This document shows positions 26,195 through 34,260 of a stretch of 64,000 nucleotides of DNA, piece after piece. The stretch covers positions 186,001 through 250,000 of the forward strand of contig NZ_CP022680.1 of assembly GCF_003595525.1 (NCBI RefSeq). The letters run 5' to 3'. Origin of the DNA: Streptococcus respiraculi (GTDB lineage Bacteria > Bacillota > Bacilli > Lactobacillales > Streptococcaceae). The notes under the pieces are model-generated. The model saw nothing but the letters and a program-made list of their open reading frames with translations, was not told where the DNA came from and ran no database searches. Within the stretch, counting starts at the first letter, position 1. Each line of letters starts with the position of its first letter. The translations under genes and the position numbers were made by a program.

Positions 26195-27070
26195 TTGCAA
26201 GGTATTATTATGAAAGCCCTTGCTGGATTTTACTACGTAGAGTCTGACGGGCAGATTTATCAGACACGAGCACGTGGGAATTTTCGGAAAAAAGGGCAGA
26301 CACCCTACGTAGGAGACATTGTTGACTTTTCAGCAGAGGAGCAGTCAGAGGGATATATTTTAAAGATTTATGAGCGTAAAAATAGCTTGGTACGGCCACC
26401 AATTGTCAATATTGACCAGGCAGTTGTTATCATGTCAGCCAAGGAACCTGATTTCAACGCTAATCTCTTGGATCGTTTCTTAGTTTTGCTAGAGCAGAAA
26501 GATATGACACCAATCATCTACATCTCAAAGATGGATTTGCTGGAAAATCAGGATGAATTAGAGGTTTACCGTGCGATTTATGAAAAGATTGGCTACCCCT
26601 TTGTCTACAGTGTGGAGGAATTAACTCCTTTCTTGAAAGACAAGGTAACGGTCTTTATGGGGCAGACAGGGGTTGGAAAGTCGACTCTGCTCAATAAAAT
26701 CGCTCCAGAATTACAATTAGAGACAGGAGCTATCTCAGACAGCCTCGGTCGGGGACGCCATACGACACGAGCTGTCAGCTTCTATAACGTTTATGGTGGA
26801 AAAATTGCTGATACCCCGGGATTTTCTTCGCTAGATTACGAAGTAAAAGAGGCAGAGGCACTTAATGATTGTTTTCCAGAAATTGCAAAAGAAAGTCGAT
26901 CTTGTAAATTTCGGACCTGCACCCATACGCATGAGCCAGATTGTGCTGTCAAGCCTGCCGTGGAAAAGCAGATGATTTCCAAAAGTCGCTACGATAATTA
27001 CCTGCAATTTTTATCGGAAATTCAAAATGTACGAGAAACCTATAAAAAAGTCAGTAAAAAAATAAAATAG
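26195..27070 (+). CDS. rsgA: Ribosome small subunit-dependent GTPase A
   Basis: RsgA is a circularly permuted GTPase acting in late 30S maturation. The 291-residue product has an OB-fold N-terminal domain, the permuted G motifs (SKMDLL before the P-loop [12 protein letters not shown], then DTPGFSS) and a zinc knuckle [14 protein letters not shown]. The start is TTG 26195 with AAGGAGC upstream; [14 protein letters not shown] is the usual streptococcal beginning. First gene of rsgA-rpe-thiN-rmuC-yhaM. Confidence 0.95.
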   Translation: MQGIIMKALAGFYYVESDGQIYQTRARGNFRKKGQTPYVGDIVDFSAEEQSEGYILKIYERKNSLVRPPIVNIDQAVVIMSAKEPDFNANLLDRFLVLLEQKDMTPIIYISKMDLLENQDELEVYRAIYEKIGYPFVYSVEELTPFLKDKVTVFMGQTGVGKSTLLNKIAPELQLETGAISDSLGRGRHTTRAVSFYNVYGGKIADTPGFSSLDYEVKEAEALNDCFPEIAKESRSCKFRTCTHTHEPDCAVKPAVEKQMISKSRYDNYLQFLSEIQNVRETYKKVSKKIK

Positions 27071-27085
27071 AAAGTTGGAATGCCT

Positions 27086-27745
27086 ATGTCACACTATAAA
27101 ATCGCCCCTTCTATTCTTGCGGCAGATTATGCGAACTTTGAAGCAGAGTTAAAACGCCTTGAAGCAACAGGGGTGGAATATGTCCACATTGATATTATGG
27201 ATGGACATTTTGTGCCGAATATTACATTTGGTGCAGATGTAGTAGCGGCTATGCGACCACATAGCAAGCTAGTTTTTGATTGCCATTTAATGGTGTCAAA
27301 CCCTGAGCAACATATTGAAAATTTTGCGCGAGCAGGAGCTGATATTGTGACCATTCATGCAGAAGCTACCCAGCATCTTCATGGTGCCTTGCAAAAAATC
27401 CGTGCAGCAGGCGTGAAAGTAGGAGTTGTCATTAATCCTGGGACTCCGCTGGTTGTGATTGAGCCTGTTTTAAGTATGGTTGATCAGGTGTTGTTGATGA
27501 CGGTCAATCCAGGGTTTGGTGGTCAGGCTTATATCCCAGAAGTAGCAGAAAAAATTGCTGCCTTGGCTCAACTTCGTGATGAAAAAGGTTTATCTTTTGA
27601 TATTGAAGTAGACGGCGGAATTGACAACAAGACGATTGTATCTGCGAAGGAAGCAGGAGCAAATGTCTTTGTGGCAGGCTCATACTTGTTTAAGGGTGAC
27701 TTGCAGACCAATGTCAATACATTGAAAGCGGCTCTGCATGACTAG
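27086..27745 (+). CDS. rpe: Ribulose-phosphate 3-epimerase
   Basis: Rpe interconverts ribulose 5-phosphate and xylulose 5-phosphate in the pentose phosphate pathway. The 219-residue TIM barrel shows KIAPSILAADYANF, HIDIMDGHFVPNITFG, DCHLMV, MTVNPGFGGQ and DIEVDGGI. I prefer ATG 27086 (MSHYKIAPS) to 27080 because the latter leaves no space after the ribosome site. It overlaps thiN by 8 bases. Confidence 0.95.
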   Translation: MSHYKIAPSILAADYANFEAELKRLEATGVEYVHIDIMDGHFVPNITFGADVVAAMRPHSKLVFDCHLMVSNPEQHIENFARAGADIVTIHAEATQHLHGALQKIRAAGVKVGVVINPGTPLVVIEPVLSMVDQVLLMTVNPGFGGQAYIPEVAEKIAALAQLRDEKGLSFDIEVDGGIDNKTIVSAKEAGANVFVAGSYLFKGDLQTNVNTLKAALHD

Positions 27746-28370
27746 GATTGCTGTGGTTGCAGGTGGTGACAAGGGCAAAATCCCCTCTTGCTACGACCTT
27801 TTTGTAGGAGTGGACAGAGGTTCTTTGTATCTCTTGGAACACGGTTTACCACTTGATGTGGCAGTTGGTGATTTTGACTCTGTATCGCTGGACGAACGGG
27901 AGCGGATTTGCCAAGCGGCGGCTATTTTCATAGAGGCACCAGCTGAAAAAGACGATACGGATTTGGAGTTGGCGCTAAAAGAAGTCTTTGTCCGTTATCC
28001 GAAGGCGCAGGCGACGGTGTTTGGTGCTTTTGGTGGGCGCTTGGATCACATGATGAGTAATCTTTTTCTGGCCAGTGAGCCCGATTTAGCACCTTATATG
28101 CGGCAGATTGAGCTGGTAGATGACATGAATATTGTGCGCTTTTATCCAGCAGGACAGTACACAATTGCTCCGATTGAGGGAATGACCTACGTGTCCTTTA
28201 TGCCATCAGATGACAGTCGTTTGACGATTACTGATGCCAAGTATCCTTTAGATGAGAACAATTATTTTGTCAAAAAATGTTATAGCAGTAACGAATTTAT
28301 CGGAAAAGAAATCGAATTTACAATAGATAAGGGCTATGTTGTTCTTATCTACAGTCGTGATAGGAGGTAG
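27738..28370 (+). CDS. thiN: Thiamine pyrophosphokinase
   Basis: This enzyme transfers pyrophosphate from ATP to thiamine, giving the TPP cofactor used by IolD among others. The 210-residue protein shows VGVDRGSLYLL, VGDFDSVSLDE, EKDDTDLELAL and GAFGGRLDHMMSN, all standard. No TPP riboswitch is seen upstream; it is coupled to rpe by an 8-base overlap. Confidence 0.94.
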   Translation: MTRIAVVAGGDKGKIPSCYDLFVGVDRGSLYLLEHGLPLDVAVGDFDSVSLDERERICQAAAIFIEAPAEKDDTDLELALKEVFVRYPKAQATVFGAFGGRLDHMMSNLFLASEPDLAPYMRQIELVDDMNIVRFYPAGQYTIAPIEGMTYVSFMPSDDSRLTITDAKYPLDENNYFVKKCYSSNEFIGKEIEFTIDKGYVVLIYSRDRR

Positions 28371-28371
28371 A

Positions 28372-29601
28372 ATGGCGTATATCCTAGCCTTTATAGCAAT
28401 AGTCATCTCGGTCATTACCCTGTTTCGTTTAGAGCAGCATGTGAAGCGCTTATCTACACAAGCAGAAGATGTTGCCGATCATTTGTCCGACCAGCTGACC
28501 TATCTCTTTGATCAGAAAAATCAACAAACCTTTGCCCAGCAGCAAGCCTTGCATCAGGATATGACGGAGTTACGCCGGGAGCTGTATCAGCAAATGACCG
28601 CTTTGCGACAGGAAATGCACCAACTTCTCTCTCAGAATCGTGATGTGGCAGATCAGCGTTTGCAAGCCATTCAAGATTCTAATGAAAAACGGCTGGAGGA
28701 AATGCGTCAGACAGTCGAAGAAAAGCTGGAGCAGACCTTGCAGACGCGCTTACAGGCCTCTTTTGAAACCGTATCTAAGCAGCTGGAATCTGTCAACCGT
28801 GGTCTTGGAGAAATGCAGACGGTGGCGCGTGATGTCGGCGCTCTTAATAAAATTCTTTCGAATACGAAAACGCGCGGTATCATGGGAGAATTGCAGTTGG
28901 GGCAAATTATCGAAGATATTTTGACACCGTCTCAGTACGAGCGGGAATTTGCAACAGTTGTAGGATCAAATGAACGGGTCGAATACGCCGTGAAATTACC
29001 AGGTCAGACTAAGGATGAGTCTGTCTACCTTCCGATTGACTCCAAGTTTCCCCTCGCAGATTATTACCGCCTAGAAGAAGCCTATGAAGTAGGGGACAAG
29101 GAGCAGATTGAGTTGCACCGCAAGCATCTCCTCGCCTCAGTTAAACGTTTTGCTAAGGATATAAAAGAAAAGTATCTCTATCCACCAGCAACGACCAACT
29201 TTGGTATTCTCTTTTTACCGACGGAAGGCTTGTATTCTGAAGTGGTGCGCAATCCGATTTTCTTTGATGAATTACGGCGGACAGAGCATATCGTAGTGGC
29301 AGGCCCGTCGACCTTGTCGGCTCTCTTGAATTCCTTATCTGTCGGCTTTAAGACCTTAAATATCCAACGTTCAGCTGATGATATTAGTAAAGTCCTTGGT
29401 AATGTCAAGTCAGAATTTAGCAAGTTTGGTACGGTCTTGATGAAAGCCCAGCGCCATTTACAGCACGCGTCAGGCAACCTAGACGATCTCTTGACACGGC
29501 GGACCAATGCGATTGAGAGGACTTTGCGCTATATTGAATTGCCAGATGGAGATGCAGGATTTGACCTATTGAATTTCCAGGAGGAAGAAGATGAAAATTA
29601 A
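28372..29601 (+). CDS. rmuC: RmuC family DNA recombination protein
   Basis: A 409-residue protein with an N-terminal membrane anchor (AYILAFIAIVISVITLF), a long coiled coil (about residues 25-150, rich in Gln and Glu) and the C-terminal nuclease-like RmuC domain (PIDSKFPLADYYRL). In E. coli it limits inversions at short inverted repeats. ATG 28372 follows AGGAGGT; the ORF can extend to 28336 but that lies inside thiN. It overlaps yhaM by 11 bases. Confidence 0.92.
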   Translation: MAYILAFIAIVISVITLFRLEQHVKRLSTQAEDVADHLSDQLTYLFDQKNQQTFAQQQALHQDMTELRRELYQQMTALRQEMHQLLSQNRDVADQRLQAIQDSNEKRLEEMRQTVEEKLEQTLQTRLQASFETVSKQLESVNRGLGEMQTVARDVGALNKILSNTKTRGIMGELQLGQIIEDILTPSQYEREFATVVGSNERVEYAVKLPGQTKDESVYLPIDSKFPLADYYRLEEAYEVGDKEQIELHRKHLLASVKRFAKDIKEKYLYPPATTNFGILFLPTEGLYSEVVRNPIFFDELRRTEHIVVAGPSTLSALLNSLSVGFKTLNIQRSADDISKVLGNVKSEFSKFGTVLMKAQRHLQHASGNLDDLLTRRTNAIERTLRYIELPDGDAGFDLLNFQEEEDEN

Positions 29602-30532
29602 CCAAATGAAAAAAGATGAGCTCTTTGAAGGCTTTTATCTGATAAAAAGCGCCGATGTGCGGCAAACGAGGGCTGGAAAAGATTATCTCGCTTTGACCTT
29701 CCAAGATGATACAGGAGAAATCGAAGGAAAAATCTGGGATGCTCAGCCAGGCAAGATTAAGGATTTTAAGGCAGGTGTTGTCGTCCACATGCAAGGACGC
29801 AGAGAAGTCTATAACAATACACCTCAGGTCAATCAAATCATTCTCCGACTGCCAAAACCGGGTGAGCCAATGAATCCTGCTGATTTCAAGGAAAAACCAC
29901 CTGTTGATGTGGAAGACACACGCAAGTACCTCAGTCAGATGATTTTTAAAATCGAAAATGCTGTTTGGCAGCGAATTGTGCGAGCCTTATATGGCAAGTA
30001 TGAGCAGGAATTTTACTCCTATCCTGCTGCCAAGACCAACCACCATGCTTTCTACTCAGGTCTGTCTTTTCATACAGCGACTATGGTACGCTTGGCAGAT
30101 AAGATTGGCGATATCTATCCACAGCTCAATAAAAGCCTGCTCTTTGCGGGGATTATGCTACATGATTTGGCTAAGGTCATTGAATTATCAGGCCCTGAAA
30201 ATACTAACTACACTGTAAGAGGCAATCTCATTGGACATATTTCCTTGATTGATGAGGAAATTACCAAGGTCTTGATTGAGTTAGGAATCGATGATAGTAG
30301 GGAAGAAGTAACGGTTCTTCGCCATGTTATTCTCAGTCACCACGGCTTACTCGAATACGGTAGCCCCGTTCGGCCGCAGATTATGGAAGCAGAAATTCTC
30401 CACATGATTGACAATATTGATGCAGAGATGATGATGATGCTCACTGCCCTTGATAAGGTAGGCCCAGGGGAAATGACCAGTCGAATCTTTGCGATGGATA
30501 ATCGTGCTTTCTATAAGCCAGATATCGACTAA
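29591..30532 (+). CDS. yhaM: 3'-5' exoribonuclease YhaM (Cbf family)
   Basis: A 313-residue exonuclease with an N-terminal OB-fold (about residues 15-90) and an HD domain: HHAFYSGLSFHTATM, MLHDLAKVIEL and HVILSHHG give the metal-binding histidines and aspartate. In streptococci YhaM trims RNA 3' ends, including those of terminated transcripts. Last gene of the rsgA operon. Confidence 0.94.
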   Translation: MKINQMKKDELFEGFYLIKSADVRQTRAGKDYLALTFQDDTGEIEGKIWDAQPGKIKDFKAGVVVHMQGRREVYNNTPQVNQIILRLPKPGEPMNPADFKEKPPVDVEDTRKYLSQMIFKIENAVWQRIVRALYGKYEQEFYSYPAAKTNHHAFYSGLSFHTATMVRLADKIGDIYPQLNKSLLFAGIMLHDLAKVIELSGPENTNYTVRGNLIGHISLIDEEITKVLIELGIDDSREEVTVLRHVILSHHGLLEYGSPVRPQIMEAEILHMIDNIDAEMMMMLTALDKVGPGEMTSRIFAMDNRAFYKPDID

Positions 30533-30607
30533 TGAGGAAAATAATCGAACGACTGCTTCACTTATAATGCAGGATACTGCAATGTGATAGGTGTAGAGCA
30601 TCAACAA

Positions 30608-30669
30608 AATACGAAAAAAACGAGCTAATGGATAAAAAAAGTTCGTTTTTTCCTTTTTTATGATATAAT
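30608..30669 (+). promoter_or_regulatory. purR promoter region with PurBox-like pair
   Basis: An extended -10 (TGATATAAT, TATAAT at 30664-30669) precedes purR. Upstream, AAAAAAACGA and TTCGTTTTTT face each other as an inverted pair; the second, read on the minus strand as AAAACGAAC, resembles the PurBox bound by PurR. The same inverted pair could instead end the yhaM transcript. Confidence 0.5.
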
Positions 30670-30696
30670 ATTAAAAAAGCAAAGAAGGAATCGACT

Positions 30697-31509
30697 ATGA
30701 AATTAAGAAGAAGTGAACGCATGGTGGTCATCTCTCATTATCTCATCAACCACCCGTATGAATTGACGAGTTTAAATATGTTTGCAGAGAAGTATAGTTC
30801 TGCCAAATCATCGATTTCAGAAGATATTGCCATCATTAAAAAAGCCTTTGAAGAAAGCGCCATTGGTCAGATTGAAACTATTACAGGAGCAAGCGGGGGT
30901 GTGATTTTTACTCCATCGATTTCAGATGAAGAATCCCTTACGATTGCAGAAGAATTGCGCAGTCAAATGGCAGAAAGCAGTCGTATCTTGCCAGGTGGCT
31001 ATATTTATTCTTCAGACCTGCTTTCAACACCTCATATCTTGAAAAATGTCGGACGTATCATTGCCAACAGCTTTAAGGATGAGCAGATCGATGCGGTCAT
31101 GACGGTCGCAACCAAGGGGGTACCTTTAGCCAATGCGGTTGCCAATGTCTTAAATGTCCCTTTTGTCATTGTGCGCCGTGATTTGAAAATTACGGAAGGT
31201 TCAACCGTTTCGGTCAACTACGTGTCTGGCTCAAGCGACCGTATTGAAAAAATGTTCCTCTCAAAACGCAGTTTAAAGGCAGGTAGCCGTGTGCTGATTG
31301 TCGATGATTTCTTGAAAAATGGTGGAACGATTAACGGGATGATTAGCCTCTTATCAGAATTTGACAGTAGCCTAGCTGGTGTGGCAGTCTTTGCGGAAAA
31401 CCAAAAAGGTGCGCGTAACGTCGCCAACTACAAATCACTTCTTGCTGTTACCAACATTGACGTCAAAGAAAACAAGGTTGATGTAGAATTGGGAAATATT
31501 TTCAAGTAA
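30697..31509 (+). CDS. purR: Pur operon regulator PurR
   Basis: A 270-residue regulator of purine genes that responds to PRPP. It has an N-terminal winged-helix domain (RRSERMVVISHYLINHP, KSSISEDI) and a phosphoribosyltransferase-type effector domain with the PRPP loop VLIVDDFLKNGGT. It is transcribed alone from the promoter just upstream and ends in a strong terminator. Confidence 0.95.
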   Translation: MKLRRSERMVVISHYLINHPYELTSLNMFAEKYSSAKSSISEDIAIIKKAFEESAIGQIETITGASGGVIFTPSISDEESLTIAEELRSQMAESSRILPGGYIYSSDLLSTPHILKNVGRIIANSFKDEQIDAVMTVATKGVPLANAVANVLNVPFVIVRRDLKITEGSTVSVNYVSGSSDRIEKMFLSKRSLKAGSRVLIVDDFLKNGGTINGMISLLSEFDSSLAGVAVFAENQKGARNVANYKSLLAVTNIDVKENKVDVELGNIFK

Positions 31510-31553
31510 TACGTGCCAAAAGTCTGAATGTTTATAGCGTATCAAAATACAAC

Positions 31554-31586
31554 AAAAGCCCTGTCGAATGAACGACAGGGCTTTTA
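31554..31586 (+). terminator. Terminator after purR
   Basis: AAAAGCCCTGTCG (31554-31566) pairs perfectly with CGACAGGGCTTTT (31573-31585) around a 6-base loop. The A/T ends allow it to work on both strands. Confidence 0.9.
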
Positions 31587-31934
31587 AGGAGATTCGCCAC
31601 AGGAAACTGCAGATATGTACTCTAGCCAGTTTCAAGGACGATATGAAAAAGAAAAGTTTTTTAGGATGAATAAAGTATAACAGTCCAACCTTAATCTTTT
31701 CTTAATTGTGACATTCAATTGAAACGTAAAGACTATACTGATTAGATATGAATCCTATTTATAGTCTTTTGGATGAACGTTATACATCGTTAGTGTCGAC
31801 TTTCCTTACTCAAGTACTGTTTGCGCCTCAGTTCCTTGTCTGAAAGTCTATCGATTTGACTATATGTTTGAGATTTGATGAGTAACAAATGTAAAACAAG
31901 CTGGAAAAATCCCAGCTTGTGCTTCTTAAACGAC
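31586..31934. other. Non-coding stretch without recognised gene
   Basis: No open frame with a credible protein and no obvious RNA gene is seen. A weak hairpin AAGCTGG...CCAGCTTG lies near 31898-31918, just before the tandem array. Confidence 0.6.
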
Positions 31935-32442
31935 TTTTTTACGCCCTTGTATCTTGTGAAATTGAACGCGGGCTAAAAGCTCGGAAAATAGATAATCTTT
32001 CCTAGAATCGATGATTCTTCGTCAAGCTTCCTAATTTTGCCGTAGCTGTTATGGGTTTGCCCATTTTACAGATACGGATGCCCTATTGGTACTAGCTTTT
32101 TTACGCCCTTGTATCTTGTGAAATTGAACGCAGGCTAAAAGCTCGGAAAATAGATAATCTTTCCTAGAATCGATGATTCTTCGTCAAGCTTCCTAATTTT
32201 GCCGTAGCTGTTATGGGTTTTCCCATTTTACAGATACGGATGCCCTATGGGTACTAGCTTTTTTACGCCCTTGTATCTTGTGAAATTGAACGCGGGCTAA
32301 AAGCTTGGAAAATAGATAATCTTTCCTAGAATCGATGATTCTTCGTCAAGCTTCCTAATTTTGCCGTAGCTGTTATGGGTTTTCCCATTTTACAGATACG
32401 GATGCCCTATGGGTACTAGCTTTTTTACGCCCTTGTATCTTG
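31935..32442. repeat. 162-bp tandem repeat array, three copies plus a partial fourth
   Basis: The words TTTTTTACGCCCTTGTATCTTG recur at 31935, 32097, 32259 and 32421, an exact 162-base period. Each full unit holds GAACGCGGGCTAAAAGCTCGG, the palindrome GAATCGATGATTC and a strong hairpin CCGTA-g-CTGTTATGGG / CCCATTTTACAG-a-TACGG. Copies are nearly identical. The partial fourth copy lies inside treC and encodes its last five residues and stop. One diverged relative precedes rsmA. Confidence 0.9.
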
Positions 32443-34059
32443 TATAACCCCCAGTGTCTGATAAGGTTTAAGGGTGATGGTTTTGTCAATTGTGGTATCT
32501 GTGTAGTTGCTGATAAGGACTCGACCATTTTCATAGCCTGCCGGCAATTCCAGTTCAACTTCTTTGGCAAAGAAGTTGTTGAGGACGAGGAGTTTTTGTT
32601 CTTCTAAGTGGCGTTCAAAGGCGTAGACGCTGTCGCTGTCCGTGTAAGCTGCGCGGTAGTCACCTTCAGCAATGATTGGCATTTCTTTGCGCAGGCGAAT
32701 CAGCTTTTGATAGAAGGTAAAGATTGGACCTTCTTTTTCAGTCTCAACATTGATTTCTGGGTAGGATTTTCCTGCCTTGAGCCAAGGGATGCCGGTCGTA
32801 AAGCCTGCATTGCTACTACTATCCCATTGCATCGGTGTGCGGGAATTGTCCCGTGATTTTGCTTGGATAATAGCAAAGGCTTCTTCAGGGGTCTTACCAT
32901 CTTCTAGCATGATTTGATAAGCGTTAAGGCTTTCCACGTCGATATAATCTGTCATGGAATCATAGTCTGGGTCAATCATACCGATTTCTTCGCCCATGTA
33001 AATGTAAGGCGTTCCACGTGAGAGGTGGATAGAAGCGGCTAGCATGGTTGCTCCTTCGTTACGGAAATTTTTGACATCGACAAAGCGATTGAGGGCGCGT
33101 GGCTGGTCATGGTTGTTATAAAAGAGTGCGTTCCAGCCATTTCCCTCACTCATCCCTTCTCCCCAAGTGTGGAACAGGCGTTTTAATTCTTTAAAATCAA
33201 AATCCATAATAGACCATTTTTGTCCGTCCTTATAGTCGACCTTGAGATGGTGGAAATTAAAGGCCATGGCCAATTCTTCACGGTCAGGTGCTGTATAAAG
33301 AATACAGTTTTCAATGGTGGTGGCAGACATTTCTCCAACAGTCATAAAGCCATCCTCAGTTCCAAATGTTGCATTGTTCATCATCTTGAGGTAGTCATGC
33401 GTAATTGGGCGGTCGGTATAAGCAGGTTTGCCATCATTGATTGGGCAATCTTCTAGTACTTCGTCTTTTCCAATCAAGTTAATCACGTCAAAGCGGAACC
33501 CCTTGACTCCTTTGTCTTTCCAGAAATTGACAACTTTGAACAGCTCCTTGCGGACATGCGGGTTGCGCCAGTTGAGATCCGCTTGGGTCACATCAAAGAG
33601 GTGGAGATAGTATTTGCCAGTATCGCCAAAGGGTGCCCAGGCGTTGCCACCAAATTTTGACACCCAGTCGGTTGGCTCATCGCGTAAGATAAAGAAATCT
33701 TGGTAATATTGGTCACCAGCAAGAGCTTTTTGGAACCATTCGTGGTCAGTTGAGCAGTGGTTGAGCACCATATCAAGCATAAAATCGATACCCAATTTTT
33801 GCCCTGTCGCAATCATTTCTTCAAAATCCGCCATTGTCCCAAAGTCTGGATTGACGGCTGTATAGTCTGAAATATCGTAGCCATTATCACGTTGTGGGCT
33901 AGGGTAGAAAGGGTTGAGCCAAATCATATCGATGCCCAATTCTTTTAGATAGGGCAGTTTTTGGATAATCCCTTGCAAGTCTCCGATACCATTTCCAGTC
34001 GTATCTTTGTAAGATTTTGGATAGATTTGATAGACGACCTTGCGTTTATCGATTGCCAT
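32425..34059 (-). CDS. treC: Trehalose-6-phosphate hydrolase
   Basis: A 544-residue GH13 enzyme that splits trehalose 6-phosphate into glucose and glucose 6-phosphate. Motifs: DMVLNHCS, GFRFDVINL with the nucleophile Asp191, TVGEMSA with the acid Glu243 and NNHDQPRA with Asp318. The last residues, QDTRA and the stop, are read from the partial copy of the 162-bp repeat, so the original C-terminus was probably altered. It follows treP on the minus strand after a 201-base gap. Confidence 0.93.
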   Translation of the reverse strand: MAIDKRKVVYQIYPKSYKDTTGNGIGDLQGIIQKLPYLKELGIDMIWLNPFYPSPQRDNGYDISDYTAVNPDFGTMADFEEMIATGQKLGIDFMLDMVLNHCSTDHEWFQKALAGDQYYQDFFILRDEPTDWVSKFGGNAWAPFGDTGKYYLHLFDVTQADLNWRNPHVRKELFKVVNFWKDKGVKGFRFDVINLIGKDEVLEDCPINDGKPAYTDRPITHDYLKMMNNATFGTEDGFMTVGEMSATTIENCILYTAPDREELAMAFNFHHLKVDYKDGQKWSIMDFDFKELKRLFHTWGEGMSEGNGWNALFYNNHDQPRALNRFVDVKNFRNEGATMLAASIHLSRGTPYIYMGEEIGMIDPDYDSMTDYIDVESLNAYQIMLEDGKTPEEAFAIIQAKSRDNSRTPMQWDSSSNAGFTTGIPWLKAGKSYPEINVETEKEGPIFTFYQKLIRLRKEMPIIAEGDYRAAYTDSDSVYAFERHLEEQKLLVLNNFFAKEVELELPAGYENGRVLISNYTDTTIDKTITLKPYQTLGVIQDTRA

Positions 34060-34260
34060 GTTGTTCTCCTATTCTATTTAATTCAAAGCAAATGGCAGAA
34101 GCTGAGTTCCTTCCAACCCATGTCAGAATGGTGGTGAAAGAGAGCTCAGCTTCAGCTGTTTATTTATACTCTCTAAAAACCGAATTCTGACGAGGTAACG
34201 AAACCGCAGGTAGAACGGAAGTTCATTTTAGCAACGTGAGAGTTTGATGTTTGACGAGTA
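34060..34260. other. treP-treC intergenic region with hairpin
   Basis: GAAGCTGAG (34098-34106) and CTCAGCTTC (34145-34153) form an inverted repeat. Near treP, TACTCGTCAAACATCAAAC resembles the end word of the BOX-like elements (ACTCATCAAAAATC), so a degraded element probably fills the gap. treC likely depends on read-through from treP. Confidence 0.5.

Noticed and set aside
27738-28370. TPP riboswitch control of thiN
   Set aside because: thiN overlaps rpe by 8 bases, leaving no leader that could hold a THI element, and none is visible upstream of rsgA.
32373-32570. Minus-strand open frame of 65 codons near the end of treC
   Set aside because: It overlaps treC in another frame and runs into the 162-bp array; no ribosome site or protein family is apparent.
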